NCBI GenBank assembly: GCA_964017195.1
Contig: OZ024897.1
Coordinates: forward strand, 41,043,424-41,107,423
Origin: Siderastrea radians
Lineage: Eukaryota > Cnidaria > Anthozoa > Scleractinia > Rhizangiidae
Direction of reading: 5' to 3'
Length of the DNA stretch: 64,000 nt
Position 1 is the first letter of the stretch; every line of letters begins with the position of its first letter. Of this stretch, positions 45,864-57,800 are shown in pieces. The notes under the pieces are model-generated. The model worked only from the letters and a program-made list of their open reading frames with translations, had not been told where the DNA came from and searched no databases. The translations under genes and the position numbers were made by a program.

Positions 45864-46015
45864 GGTACAAAGCAACTACGACAAAATATTGGGAAGATTA
45901 TTCTTACTTGTGATTGCATAAATAAAATCTTTCTTTTAAGGTACAGAGAAACTAAGACAGCAAATATTGAAGATTAGTCTCACTTGTGATTGCACGACAT
46001 CTTTCTTTTATTAAT
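45864..46015 (+). repeat. Two-copy ~80-bp tandem duplication
   Basis: AAGGTACAAAGCAACTACGA ... ATCTTTCTTTTA is followed directly by AAGGTACAGAGAAACTAAGA ... ATCTTTCTTTTA. The copies share CTTGTGATTGCA and differ by several substitutions. Confidence 0.75.
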
Positions 46016-48469
46016 TATTTCTTTTTAATATCGCGTTTTTTTGCTGTCTGCGTTACTGTTACTTTCACTTTGTCAAAGCTAAAGAAGGCATGCAATTTGA
46101 AAATTAGTTTAGGTAAATCTCTCTGTTCACTGAACACGTTTATAAGGAATTAGTTCTAATTTGTACCAGGAATCATTTGCTATTCTACTTGTAGAAAGAC
46201 GTAATGTGAGCGTGCTTGTAGGTTTGTAAAGTGTTGCTTTTGTAAAGTGTTGCTTTTTTCTTCCCTGCGTTTTCAAAAAAAGTCTATTGGATTCAAAAAG
46301 TACTCCGATTAACGACTATGTTCCCATGGTAACTGAATAAGATTTAGAAGTTATTTTGTGGCTCGGCCAAAAGTATGTATATACAAGGAAATAGTAGCAG
46401 CGTACCCCCGCTACGTTTAATGCTACGGTTTCAAGTGCATCCGATTTCGCGACACATTTGTTAATTATGCAGCTGTTGTTGTTGCCGGGCAAGTTAGAAA
46501 TAAGCAAAAATTGTTTTGTAACTTGAGATGTTGTATTTGAGTTTGAGAATTCTAGACGCTTATAGATGACCTCTCCTGTGTACCCAAATAACCCAAAGCA
46601 TTTCAATTTAATTTGTATGTAAACTGATGGGACAGGCTTTCAATGGTAAGATTTGTGAAAAGTATGACAGTACTGTGGCTGAATATCTTGAGAGCAACAC
46701 ACAAAGGCCAGGAAAGATGTTCACTCACAGTAGATGCACTCCCAGGGGATTCTAGACAGTGTTTACCTGAAATGTGAAAACTTGTTTGATATATGGCCAA
46801 ATTTAATAAAGCTTGCCACCAGTCTTGAAGAGATCTGTTCATTTAAAGCACAAAATTGCACCCCCATAAAACAGGTGATTATAGTTGACCAGCCCTAACA
46901 CTTTTCAGACATTTGCCCCCAGAAGGGAAAGTCAATGGTGATTTAAAAGAGACTTCGACAAGAAAATGGGGACAAATTTAGATGAAAACAATATAATCTC
47001 TTTAATCAACTCTAAATAATGGTAATTTTTTCCAAAACCTCTATCACACAAATTATTCAAAATATTTTCTCCCTTGAACAGTAACAAGAATAAAGTTGCA
47101 TCTTTTTTGTATAATAATTCTACTTCTTGTATAGAGATATATGTGAAAACTGGAGAACTGTAAGTACACTGATGCCCCTACCCATGTTAAGCTTCTGGGA
47201 GGGGAAGGGAGGGAGGCTGTCCAGATAGATGCGGGACATTTGAGTACTGTGATGAGTTGTGGTCCAAACTATGGGACAGAGCAGGTGTAACCTCTGATTT
47301 TGGCTGAATTAACCTTTTGGTTGTAAATTAAAGAGTCAATTTCGTGAATGTGCGGATGACAAAAAAGTCCAGTACTCTATGCCTGCTGGGGCTTCCCGGC
47401 TGCCTCCCGTCCTCAAGACAACTTAATATTGATAGATGCAATACATTTTGGAATTTTTGTAATATTGACTGGAAGATGAAACTGTGCCTTTAAATGGAAA
47501 AATCCTCCATGTTAAAACACTGGTATGTGATTTGGTGTTCTGTTTACGTGGGAATGATTTCAGAGAAAACATTCACATTCAAACAAGCAGACACTGCATC
47601 ACTGCTGTGGCTTAACGTTTCATTTTCCATCTCATTCTTGGTTACTAACATGAACCAATGTTCTTGCAGCTAGCCAAAACAACAGTAAATGGGACACAAT
47701 TTTTTTGTGCCTTCTCATTAATGTATGTACATTTAGTGGCAATATCACACACTTTCTCTAGCTTTTGTAAAGCTGTGAAACTGACAATGCAATAATAAAT
47801 GTTCAAAAATTAACCATGGTACTCACAGTTTCCAGTTTTCAAGGATGAAATATTATCTTGTATAACCTTGCTAATATTTTTCAACTGTGGACATAGAAAC
47901 ATCAACATCACCGCTAACGAAACTAACCTTTTAAAGGCAAAATGTCACAAACAATATTATTATGGCAGCTAAATGACAGGGGAAAAAGCCCTCTGTTGTC
48001 TTCCTGAGTGCACTCTTATTTTTTCTGCATTTTGTACATAATTATGTACCAGTAAATTTAATGCCTAGAAAATTTTGCACCTTGGGTGTATTCAAGCAGC
48101 AGTCAAGGCAGCTTGAACACTGCTAATAAAGTACTGAGAAACAGGAAGAACCAAGTGCAAACAACAAACTGTAACTTTGTCACATGACACAGAGTCTGAC
48201 AAGAAAATAAATTTCTTATAACATTGTAGTGTCATACACTTCAGCTGGTTAGAGCAATAAGACAACTACTTATTTATACCTGAGAAAAACCTCGTGTTTT
48301 ATGGAAGACATGTCTAAAATAGGTGCAAACTGGCCCATCTATCTAAGAGCAAAAATACGTACTTGAATTTTGTAAATACTTTCATGCGTTATATATGTTG
48401 CCTCATAAACACATGGCTTACCAAAACACTCACAGCAATGCTGTTATTTACGTCCAAGCTCTATCTAAG

Positions 48470-48665
48470 ATATCACTTGAAGATGCAAACAGTGATTAAT
48501 AAGGACATTTCATGACTTATTTAAGACATGTCTTCTAAAGAAAACACATGCTATCCATATTGTCTTACAGAAATGCTCTTAGGTCATGCATGACTTGATG
48601 AAGATGCAAAAAGTGATTTTTAAGAGCATTTCGGGCCTCACTTAAGACATGTCTTACAAAACACA
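48470..48665 (-). repeat. Two-copy direct repeat in the TDRD-like 3' UTR
   Basis: Both copies hold CTTGA-GAAGATGCAAA-AGTGATT, AAG-GCATTTC and TTAAGACATGTCTT, ~130 bp apart. The AAGACATGTCTT box is palindromic, and a third part-copy (GAAGACATGTCT) is near 48305. Confidence 0.65.
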
Positions 48666-48747
48666 ACTTATTTTCTCTTGTGTAAACTCTTGTTTAAGTT
48701 CCTTGTCAAACACTCCAGCTGGTTAGGGCTTGGACAAATGCTAGGTT

Positions 48748-48870
48748 CTACTCAACAGTCAAGTCATTTCCTGCTGCTTCAGATGATCCACTTGCTTTTG
48801 TTAATTTGCCATCTTGGCTGTCACTGACACTTGTGTCACACTCTTCCAAACTACCTTGTCCATTTACAAC
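48748..48870 (-). CDS. TDRD-like terminal exon
   Basis: Acceptor TTTTTTTCAG, then VVNGQGSLEECDTSVSDSQD through AAGNDLTVE and TAG. Length is 41 codons with the stop. It reads in phase 0 from the previous exon. Confidence 0.82.
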   Translation of the reverse strand, partial: VVNGQGSLEECDTSVSDSQDGKLTKASGSSEAAGNDLTVE

Positions 48871-51800
48871 CTGAAAAAAAAAACATAATAAGTACTTCTA
48901 TTAAAAAGAAGCCAAACAGAAAGCAGAATTGAGTTCTACTTTCTGCAACAGATCCAGACACATGCATTTTTCATCCTTCATCTGCAACTTACACTGCAAC
49001 ATCTCAGTCTGTTCTGGTCCTTTGCAGTCAATTTTGCAAGGAAAATAGCACAAACATTGTCAAGTAAAATATTCCTTTTCAGGTAACTGCAACACAGGGG
49101 ATTGAGCTAATGTGATCATGAGACAAGTTGAACAAAACAACACAGTGTAATACGGGCGTGTTTAAAACACGAAATGGCGAAATGACAAAATGGTGAAATA
49201 GCGAAATGATATATATAGAGTTCAAAAGTTTTCTTTTTGGAAAATTGAAATGATTAAAACCAAAAGCCAACGAAAAAACAAACATTGGTCAAGCACCACC
49301 ATTCAGAGCACAAATTTTTTTTTTTGGCAAAATAAAAGATTTCCTTTTGAACATGTGTGGATGCTTAATCGTAACACTAAATCACCAGAATCGTGTTCTC
49401 ATTCTTGGCTTGGCAAGAAGACAAAGCATAAAAGCGAGCATAATCAAGAACGTGGAGCACTGGCGCTGAAGGTATTATAATCTTCAACGTGTCAAGCGAT
49501 AGGAAATCACTGGGTGAAACGAACAACGTTCTTCAAATTGACATATCGAATAAAATGATATAAAGAAATGGCAGTTAACTATCGGAGAAAAGCAAACTCT
49601 TAAGCAAATGTAGGATAAAATAACTCTCTTGTGATTTGGTTTAAGGGATACGGCCGATTGGTTTGCCTGAAGTGTGCAAACAATTCAAAAACGCTGTTAT
49701 GAAAAGAAATCGAAACAATTTGCCGCGCGCTGTATTTTTGTATCGGCCAATTCTTCTAAACGTGAGCTTAAACATGATTTTATAAATTCTTTTCATGTGA
49801 ACTACCGCAAAGATTCAGTTAAACAAAACACTTTCTATTTTGGTCCCGGGATTTTGGTGAAGGGATAGTTTTGATAGCTTGACAGTACTTCCAAAAACAT
49901 TGCAAGAAACTAATTGTAAACAATTATTTATTGCGCGCCAACAATTTTAACGGCAAACCAGCTTAGAAGACATTAACACATTCGTTGAGATCGACGTCAG
50001 GGCATTTAAGTTTGAGGTAATTTCACTTAGGCACAAGCATATCCTTCCAGTTTTGATGGTTTTAAGAACCATCTAAAGTACGCTGTATTTATTTATTTAT
50101 TTGTTGCAGCAGATCAGGAAGACGATTGCGTGAGACTGACTACTACACGGTCTGCGCCGTAGAAAAAGAAATGTGATCATGATGGACCCGTTAGAAAAAT
50201 TTTATTATTCACAATTTAATTTTTTATCATTTCGCCATTTCGTCATTTCGTGTTTTAAACATGCCCGTGTAATACAGTGTTATAAATCGCCTTCAAACAG
50301 TTACTTTTTAAAATAGCTCACCACTTTAAGTGTCTCTTGTTCACCAGTTCCATTCAGGATAGTACCAGTGCTTGTTTCTTCAAGTTGTTTCTCCTCTATA
50401 TCTCTGTCCAACTGTTCCACTGCCTCATCTGTGCTTGTTACATCGACCAGTTTCTCCTCTGGAATTACATCTTCAAGCTCTCTGTCCAGCTGGTCCAGTG
50501 CCTCGTCAGAGAGCACATTATCATCAACATCATCACAAGGCACTGTGTCAGAGTTTGTCTTCTTGGCCGGTGGTTCCTCTGTAGCAATCGTGCAATTTTT
50601 TACATCTTAAAAATAATAATGGAAAAGGCATTTTACTCCATACACATTTTTCAACTAACTTGGATCTGCATTTCAAAAAAAATAGGGTCCATGTGTTCTG
50701 CCGGTAGAGCTGTAGCCACAGCAGACACCATAAATTGGCCCTCATAAAGAAATTCAGAAGTTGGCATTTTGAGTGTCAAAAGGAACTGTGGGATGTTAGG
50801 GGGTTTATATGTAGAAACATGGCGATAGCGTAGCTTCAGTCCACTGTCTACATAATACCAATAGCATAGCATCTACAACACCAGTCGCATAGCTCCAGCA
50901 TTCTACATACAAACCAAACACACAATTCCTCAAAACATTAGCTTTTGAATTTCTTTATGGTGGCCAACCAAGTTTTTGTGTTTCACTTCCCCACTGATGC
51001 ACAAGCACAATTTCTTTAGAAACTAACCCTTTTATTTTGAATTTTCAGACTGATTATGAAATGTGCCCAGACAGGGTGGTTTGGCTCCCATAACTCAATA
51101 AACTTGGAACAAGGTACCTCATGTATGCCACCTTGGACTACATCTCAAGTAAGAAGTACAGTGGAACCCTCTGAATGCAATCACCAATCGTCCACAAAAA
51201 TTTGGTCACAATAACGCACTAAGATTAAATTATGATCATGATAGCCTATGGAAATGATTAATGTTCGCCTGTAAACTTCTGAGAAACACAGTCCAGAGGC
51301 CCGCTAGTACTTTGATATGGATTTTTGACATCTTAAAATGTACCTTGTCCTCCACCCAGCTGTTCTTTGTGTTGCGACTGTCGTGTATCAACGTCTCTGC
51401 AAACATCTCTTAGGATTTTGTCTAAGAAGACCTTGGCAGTTTCTTCCTCAGCAGAGGTTTCTTTGGTTGGTTCTTCAGAGCTGGCCGCTTTTAACTGCAA
51501 AAAAAAAAAAAAAAGAGAGAGAACCACAAAAAATTAAATTTTCAACTTCAATACCAACAAACAAGAGGCTGTGCCATTACAAACATAGAAAATGTGAGGA
51601 ATAATCAATCAATCCTTTATTAAATGTGGCTAATACACTTAGCTGTAACTGATAGCTAGTTCTCAGTTAGAAAGTATGTGAATACTTTGTAAGATTATTT
51701 TTTTTCATACAGACTGAAATGGAAGGGCTTCAATCACTTGCAAGAAATACAATGTACATGTATGCCCTATAAAACTTGTTAGTGCAAATTATTAAATTGA

Positions 51801-54800
51801 ATGGATACTTTTTGTCAATCACAACAATTATCAGTATTTTGACATTGTTTTTAACCCATTGACTCCTGTGCTACCCAAAACTGCCCACAAAGGACCATGG
51901 TCCGTGTTGTTTTGTGAACTTTGAGTGACAGCAGAAGTTTTTCATAACCAATTGATGCATCTGGCAGTTTCGTGCCTAAACTACCCTGCTAGCAGTGGTT
52001 CCCAGGGTATGCCTAAACTGAAGCGCACACTTCAAATAGTCTGCAGTTGAAAAAAAAAGGGAAAAAGGTTCCTTGTGAAATTGATGCAAAACTTGGCCTT
52101 GGCACTGGTTGATACTTCTAGTTGAAAATTTCCTCTTTCCTGAAAGTTTCTAATCCAAGGAAAGACATCAAATGGCATACAAACTCAAAAAATTGAATTG
52201 AGAACCAAAAACAATGGGACTGAGTGGAAAAAACCCCCAAAAAGAAGACCTGGTATGGTCCAAATTTTGAATTGTGCGCATGCCCTCGATCAAATTTGCC
52301 AAACAACCTCAGAAATGGAAGAGAAATTTAGTTTGAGCAGACAGAAGCCAAATTACAGCATCATTTCCTTAATGAAAATGGCCATTTTTTAACAAAAGGT
52401 TGGGAGTGAATGGTTTAATTTAAAGCAAGTGCAAAATGCCAAACTGTGTTCTAGCCCGAAGCCCTTCAAAATATTGCAACTTTGCAATGGGCTGTTGAAC
52501 AGAGAAGAGACAACTTTGGCCAGTAGTTAGTAAGTGATGTTGTTAGAGGCAAAAATGCCACTGGTGGCATGGCATTACAGTTACATTGCAGGAGAATGGA
52601 AAGAGCAACAGTTTGGCAACAAAAGCTGTGTGCATTTGATTTGTCAGAAATTGATTGGAAGATGGGAGGAGTCTGCTTAAACTTATGTTTGAGCAAGTTT
52701 TCATCATTTAAAGCTAGCACATAAACCAGTAGTATATACTATTTTACAGTCTTTCCATTGCAGTAATGATATTTACAAGGTGAATTACATTAAATTACAA
52801 AATACATAAATGTGACATCACTATCTATTCTGCCTTTATCCAAACTGCAAGTGGAACTAACTTTTCCAAACAGACCTTTTTGAGCAAACACTTTTCTAGA
52901 CATAAAGAATATTACTGTATTGAATACCCCATAAATAATATTATTAGTAGATGTTGGTCAATGTATGATATATATGTGCTCATGTCTCCTTAGAGTACTG
53001 ACAGTTCCTCTCCTTTATTTTAAAATTCATACTGTAAGCACAGAATTCGAAATGTACAGTTTATTTCATTGAATGAGACCCATCCTACTTTGCCTTCATG
53101 CTTTCTTATGCAAATACACAAAACTGCTTGACAAATGTAACAGGGACTTTTATTAGGGGAATTAAGCTCCATATGGTTTCAGCGAGAGGTGCCCTGCTAC
53201 TGACCAAGATCTTTACATCAAGTGGATCACTTTGTCCAGGAACGTGTCGTTTTATTGCTGGTCTTGACTCATCTGGTTACAGGCAGAGCTCAAAACTCTC
53301 ACTGAAAGGCTTATTGCCATATACGAGTTACAGCCAATAGTATTTGGACAACTCAGTTTCCTTTGCATAACATTACTAAATAGAGGAAATTCTAAATATG
53401 TTGCTCTTTGCACCTTTACAACCTAAAGCTAATTTCATATTCCAAATGCTTTGTTCTGGCAGCAGGTTAAAACACCTAAGTATATGATTTGCTTCACGAT
53501 CACAAAGCTTAGCGATATTTTCTAACTATAGAGGATTCTACTTTCCACCTGAAAAATCTCTCATAACAAAAAGTGTTTTTTCGTCCTGAACAAGAGCTGG
53601 AACTGAAAAGTATTAACCCATGTGACCACCATACCATTGCCACTTGGACAAAAATTTGATTAGTTTTTGACAATTTCTTTAATAACTTCTGTTTAAATTG
53701 ACCAATCAAATTTAAGAAGTCGTTAAAGTCAGAAATGCGGAACTTGACAACTCTGCCTCTCACAGTTCTTTGTTTCAACTGGCCACAGATCCCACCAAAA
53801 AGTTGTGAAAAAGGTTTCACATTAAAGTAATCAAACACTTAGTGCAAGTGGCAAAGGTATGCTGTGCAGCACTGCAAACTCTTGGACAGCTTGAACATGT
53901 CAAACCTCCATTCACATGATGTGGTCCAACTTTTTACCATCTGAAAGAACCTCAACTAAGAAAGCTGTTGAGTACTTCTTGGTGGTGCTGTTTGTGTACA
54001 AGGGGTTCTTACTTTTAGGGAAAGTGCTTTGTATGAATACTCAAGTATGACCATTAAATGAAAAGCTATCGAGGACTACTTTGCTGTGATTCTTAATTTG
54101 TTGCGCCAGGTGAGTCTCTGTTTCAAGTCTGGATCAAATCCTAAAGTGTGAACACCAAAATGAAATTCCTGTAACACCTCTTAACATGCTGTAAAAGGAA
54201 GGTCTTTACTTCCAAGAATGTGGATGAAATCCTAGACTATGACCATTTGCAAGACAGCTATTCAGCACCACTGTGATGCTGTTGTGCTGTAGAGGACAGT
54301 TTTATGTCTGTGGGTGAAATCCTTACAGTGTGATCATTCAAAGGTATCAAAACACAACTTTTTCATGGGGCTGTTTTCTTTTATAATTTTGCTGAACAAT
54401 TTTCTGGGTAATTATTTTTCCACATTCAACCTTGGGCACTGTTGACAGTGAGCTGATATCTTGCCTCAGAAATTGCTACGTTCCTCCAAGCATTTTGTCA
54501 TGTGACTGTCTGTATTCGCTTGGTCAGTAAGCCATGATTTATTACCACAGCAATTGATCTTATTTATGCCCAATGGAATAATTAAATGGAATAAACCTTA
54601 GACAAGACGCTGCAGTCTAGGAAGTTTGGCAATGCTGCGGCTATTTTGCAACTCAAATCAGCACAAGTGCAGTAATTCCATAGCTATAGTATGACAGCCA
54701 CAGGCAGGATTTGGTTGACTTTTGCTAACTTTTGGTAGACAGTTCAGCCTGGGCTGCAGAATTTGTTTGCAATAAAATTTGCATAATAAAATCTAGAGAA

Positions 54801-57800
54801 AACTGTACATTAATTTACATAAACATATAGGTATTTAGTGATAAAGGAGTCTTAGAAAAGCAATGTGATGCCCCTCCTTGTACACAGAGTTCTCTTAATA
54901 ATTTCAGGTCAATTTTATCCACTGCAACAGAATTGCCAAAGACTGCTTTTGTCACCATTTCCAAACAAAAATTCCTGAGCTGCATTTCTACAAATGCCTA
55001 AATAAAAGGGACCAAGACTGGTTAATCCCAACTTATAACTCTAAAGAGAACAAGGTTTGAATTGGCCATGACAATTAAGGAAGAGAGAAGCTCAAATTGT
55101 GGCACCTAATTTAAATTAAAAGTATTTCTCTCCTAAGCAATTTTCCAAATACGTTATGGGTGTTAGGAGTTAAAATGCCCCCCAGCCCCCTGGTGATTGT
55201 TTGAAAAACAAGGTAAATTAAGAAGAAAGAACAATAGTATTGCTGGTAACCCACTGTATGAAATGTGAATTCATTTGGTGAAATTTAAGTTTACATATAC
55301 CAAACAAAAGAGAATTGTTGATGAACCTAATTGAAGCAAGTAGGAAATATCCAATTTCAGTTAAATGTTTGTGAATAATATTAGCCTCAGCAAAAAAGTA
55401 CGCTTTTGAACAAAATTGTTGTGCTTCCTACAAAAGCCTTCATGTGTCAGCTAAGGTGACTTTGAAATTATGAATATATGAAATTCATATAACAAGTTCT
55501 GGAATGCCAATAATAAAGAAAACTGCAGTGTCTCGTTTAAATCCATAGAGGCAGCCAAGATCAACCCTACCATCATTTCCCAATTTTTGATGAAGAGCGG
55601 TAAATTAATGCTAAAGATCTTTCATTTGAATCGTTACACTTATGAATCCACACATTCCAAAGTTAGAACCAACATAACTGATTCTAGAATGTAGGAGAGA
55701 AAAGTGTAAACCCCATCCATTGAACTCTTTCATAACAAGACCCCTTTGAATATCAATTTTTGTACTGTTTCCTTCTCCATTAGGATCCCTCCCCAATAAT
55801 TGTGGGTAAAAAATCAAAGTAATGTTTGATGTTAGAAAAGCGAATCACAAATGAGCAAGCAAACAAACAACAAAAGCTGTTAGAAGGACAAACCATTACA
55901 AGAGTGTATAGAGGGGAATACAAACAAACAAAAAGAGTTAAATATATTACTTTGGAAAAGAAAGACATTAAAGAAAGACATTCTCCTCAGGGTGCAAAGT
56001 GAAAGTATCCAATGACCATAAACTCAAAGGGAAAAACTAAGAGTAATTTGTAGCAACGTGTTGGGCACAGAATTGAAGTCCTCAATGCAACCCAATCTCA
56101 ATTTGGAAAAAAAGAAAGAAAATAAAATAAAAAAGGAATCGCACAAAGGGATGATTCTTTCCAAACATAGAAAGTAATGCTTTCATACAACAAAACAATT
56201 AACAAAGTTAGTTGAATGTTAACAATTAACGTTTTATTACATTTTTTGACAAGGCAAATATTACAGGCACCTGTAATAAGCACAAGAAAATAAGGAGTGA
56301 TGATTGGAGGTTTTAACAAAAACCAAATTCCAAAATAACTATTCAGTAGCTATCCTGGCAAAAAGGACTTGCTAAAACATCCACACTCTAATCAATATGG
56401 CAAAGATCCAAGAAGAAAATCTTCTAAACTGTAACAACCGTGTTGCATCTAAGACCTGGAGTCAGTTTTATGACTTATATAATTATTAAATTGATCATTC
56501 CAACAAACCTACAACTCTAGATTTAATTCATGTGATTATGACTCCTTAATTAACAATTTTATTCAAATCAAGTGAATGAAAACTTTTTTCACAAGGCACA
56601 AAATTGTATTATTTCACTATGAATCTATTTTCCCAAGCTTTCAATGCAGTTCTGTTTACCTACATAATTTTCAACAAAAACTTGCTTGTACATGTGATAG
56701 AAAATCATGCTAAGTTCACTTTTAAATACTGAGTTGTTCACTTCAATGATCCATGCACTGATCCACGCAAAATAATAAGCTTATGAACGTGTACCAAGCA
56801 CAAGTTATTACTCTCTTGTGCTTGATATTTGAAAATGTTTGAAAAGCCTGATAGAAGACTATGTTAAGGTTACTAGAAAAATAATGTGTTGAACACCACT
56901 ATCCCTAAGCTTTCACTTTGTTGTGTTTGATGTAAGGACAAAACAGCAGAGTCAGCATCACAGCTCTTCCTTGCTACATATGTAAAAGAAGTGATCCAAC
57001 TTACTGCTTCTCGAGCTAGACAATAAAACAAAACTAATCTCTAAGTTATACGATCTGCAGTTGCTACAAGTTGTTCCTCCTAACCTCTGTAGTATTATCT
57101 TTTTGAACTCATAAGCATGTCATTAAGTTTAAACAAAAGGAAAAGAGGCCAGTGTCTCAGGACTCATTCCCCCCTTGTGTTCCGCCAATGTTAGTTTCAG
57201 CACGCTAGATATCAAACATCTATGATTGTCCACAGACAGTTGCATAAACATGCTTCCATGATCGTTTTCACCATGGCTTCAATCCTTCTTGAATGCCCTG
57301 ATATTTTTTGCAAATTTAGGGAAATTTTATGCCAACTCATTTTACAAAACAAAACACAGGTCTCATTGAAGGACACTGAAGAAAGGATGCCAACTATGAT
57401 TAGTTAAGTTTGCAAACAGAATCTCGGACTTGAAACTTTCTCTTTTTTCTGCACTGCAAATGTTTATGCAACTTGTCTCAGTAAACCGACAAACTGTGAA
57501 CACACTCTTTTGTGTTTGACAGTACTTCTTAACCTGTTACCTCAAGGAGTCAAAAGGGTAACCGTCAATGTTATCAAAATTCCCTACACTTCCTATCCTA
57601 CATCATTTTCCTGAGTCTCCTTGCCGGGTGACTGATCCTTCATAAAATGCACCTCTCCGCCTGGTTGTATAAACACTGCAGGGCTGGAAGGTGGTTGGTA
57701 TGCAGGACTTGCAGAACTTACCCTTTCTTCATCACTAATGTTTTCATCCGCTGCACCTTCTTCATCCTCAGCACCGTCTGTGATTGCTGTTTGAAGAACA

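Larger units (their letters stand above)
45633..48747. other. Convergent intergenic region LACC1-like / TDRD-like
   Basis: Both genes end towards this stretch. It should hold the 3' UTR of the minus-strand Tudor gene. Minus-strand ORFs at 46316-46606 and 46603-46842 have no recognisable motif. No RNA gene is visible. Confidence 0.65.

Noticed and set aside
46316..46842. Two minus-strand ORFs of 96 and 79 codons between LACC1-like and TDRD-like
   Set aside because: No motif and no splice link in phase with the Tudor gene exons.
51148..51210. TACAGTGGAACCCTCTG as a Tc1-type element end
   Set aside because: The sequence looks like a terminal repeat, but I could not find the matching second end, so it is not listed as an element.
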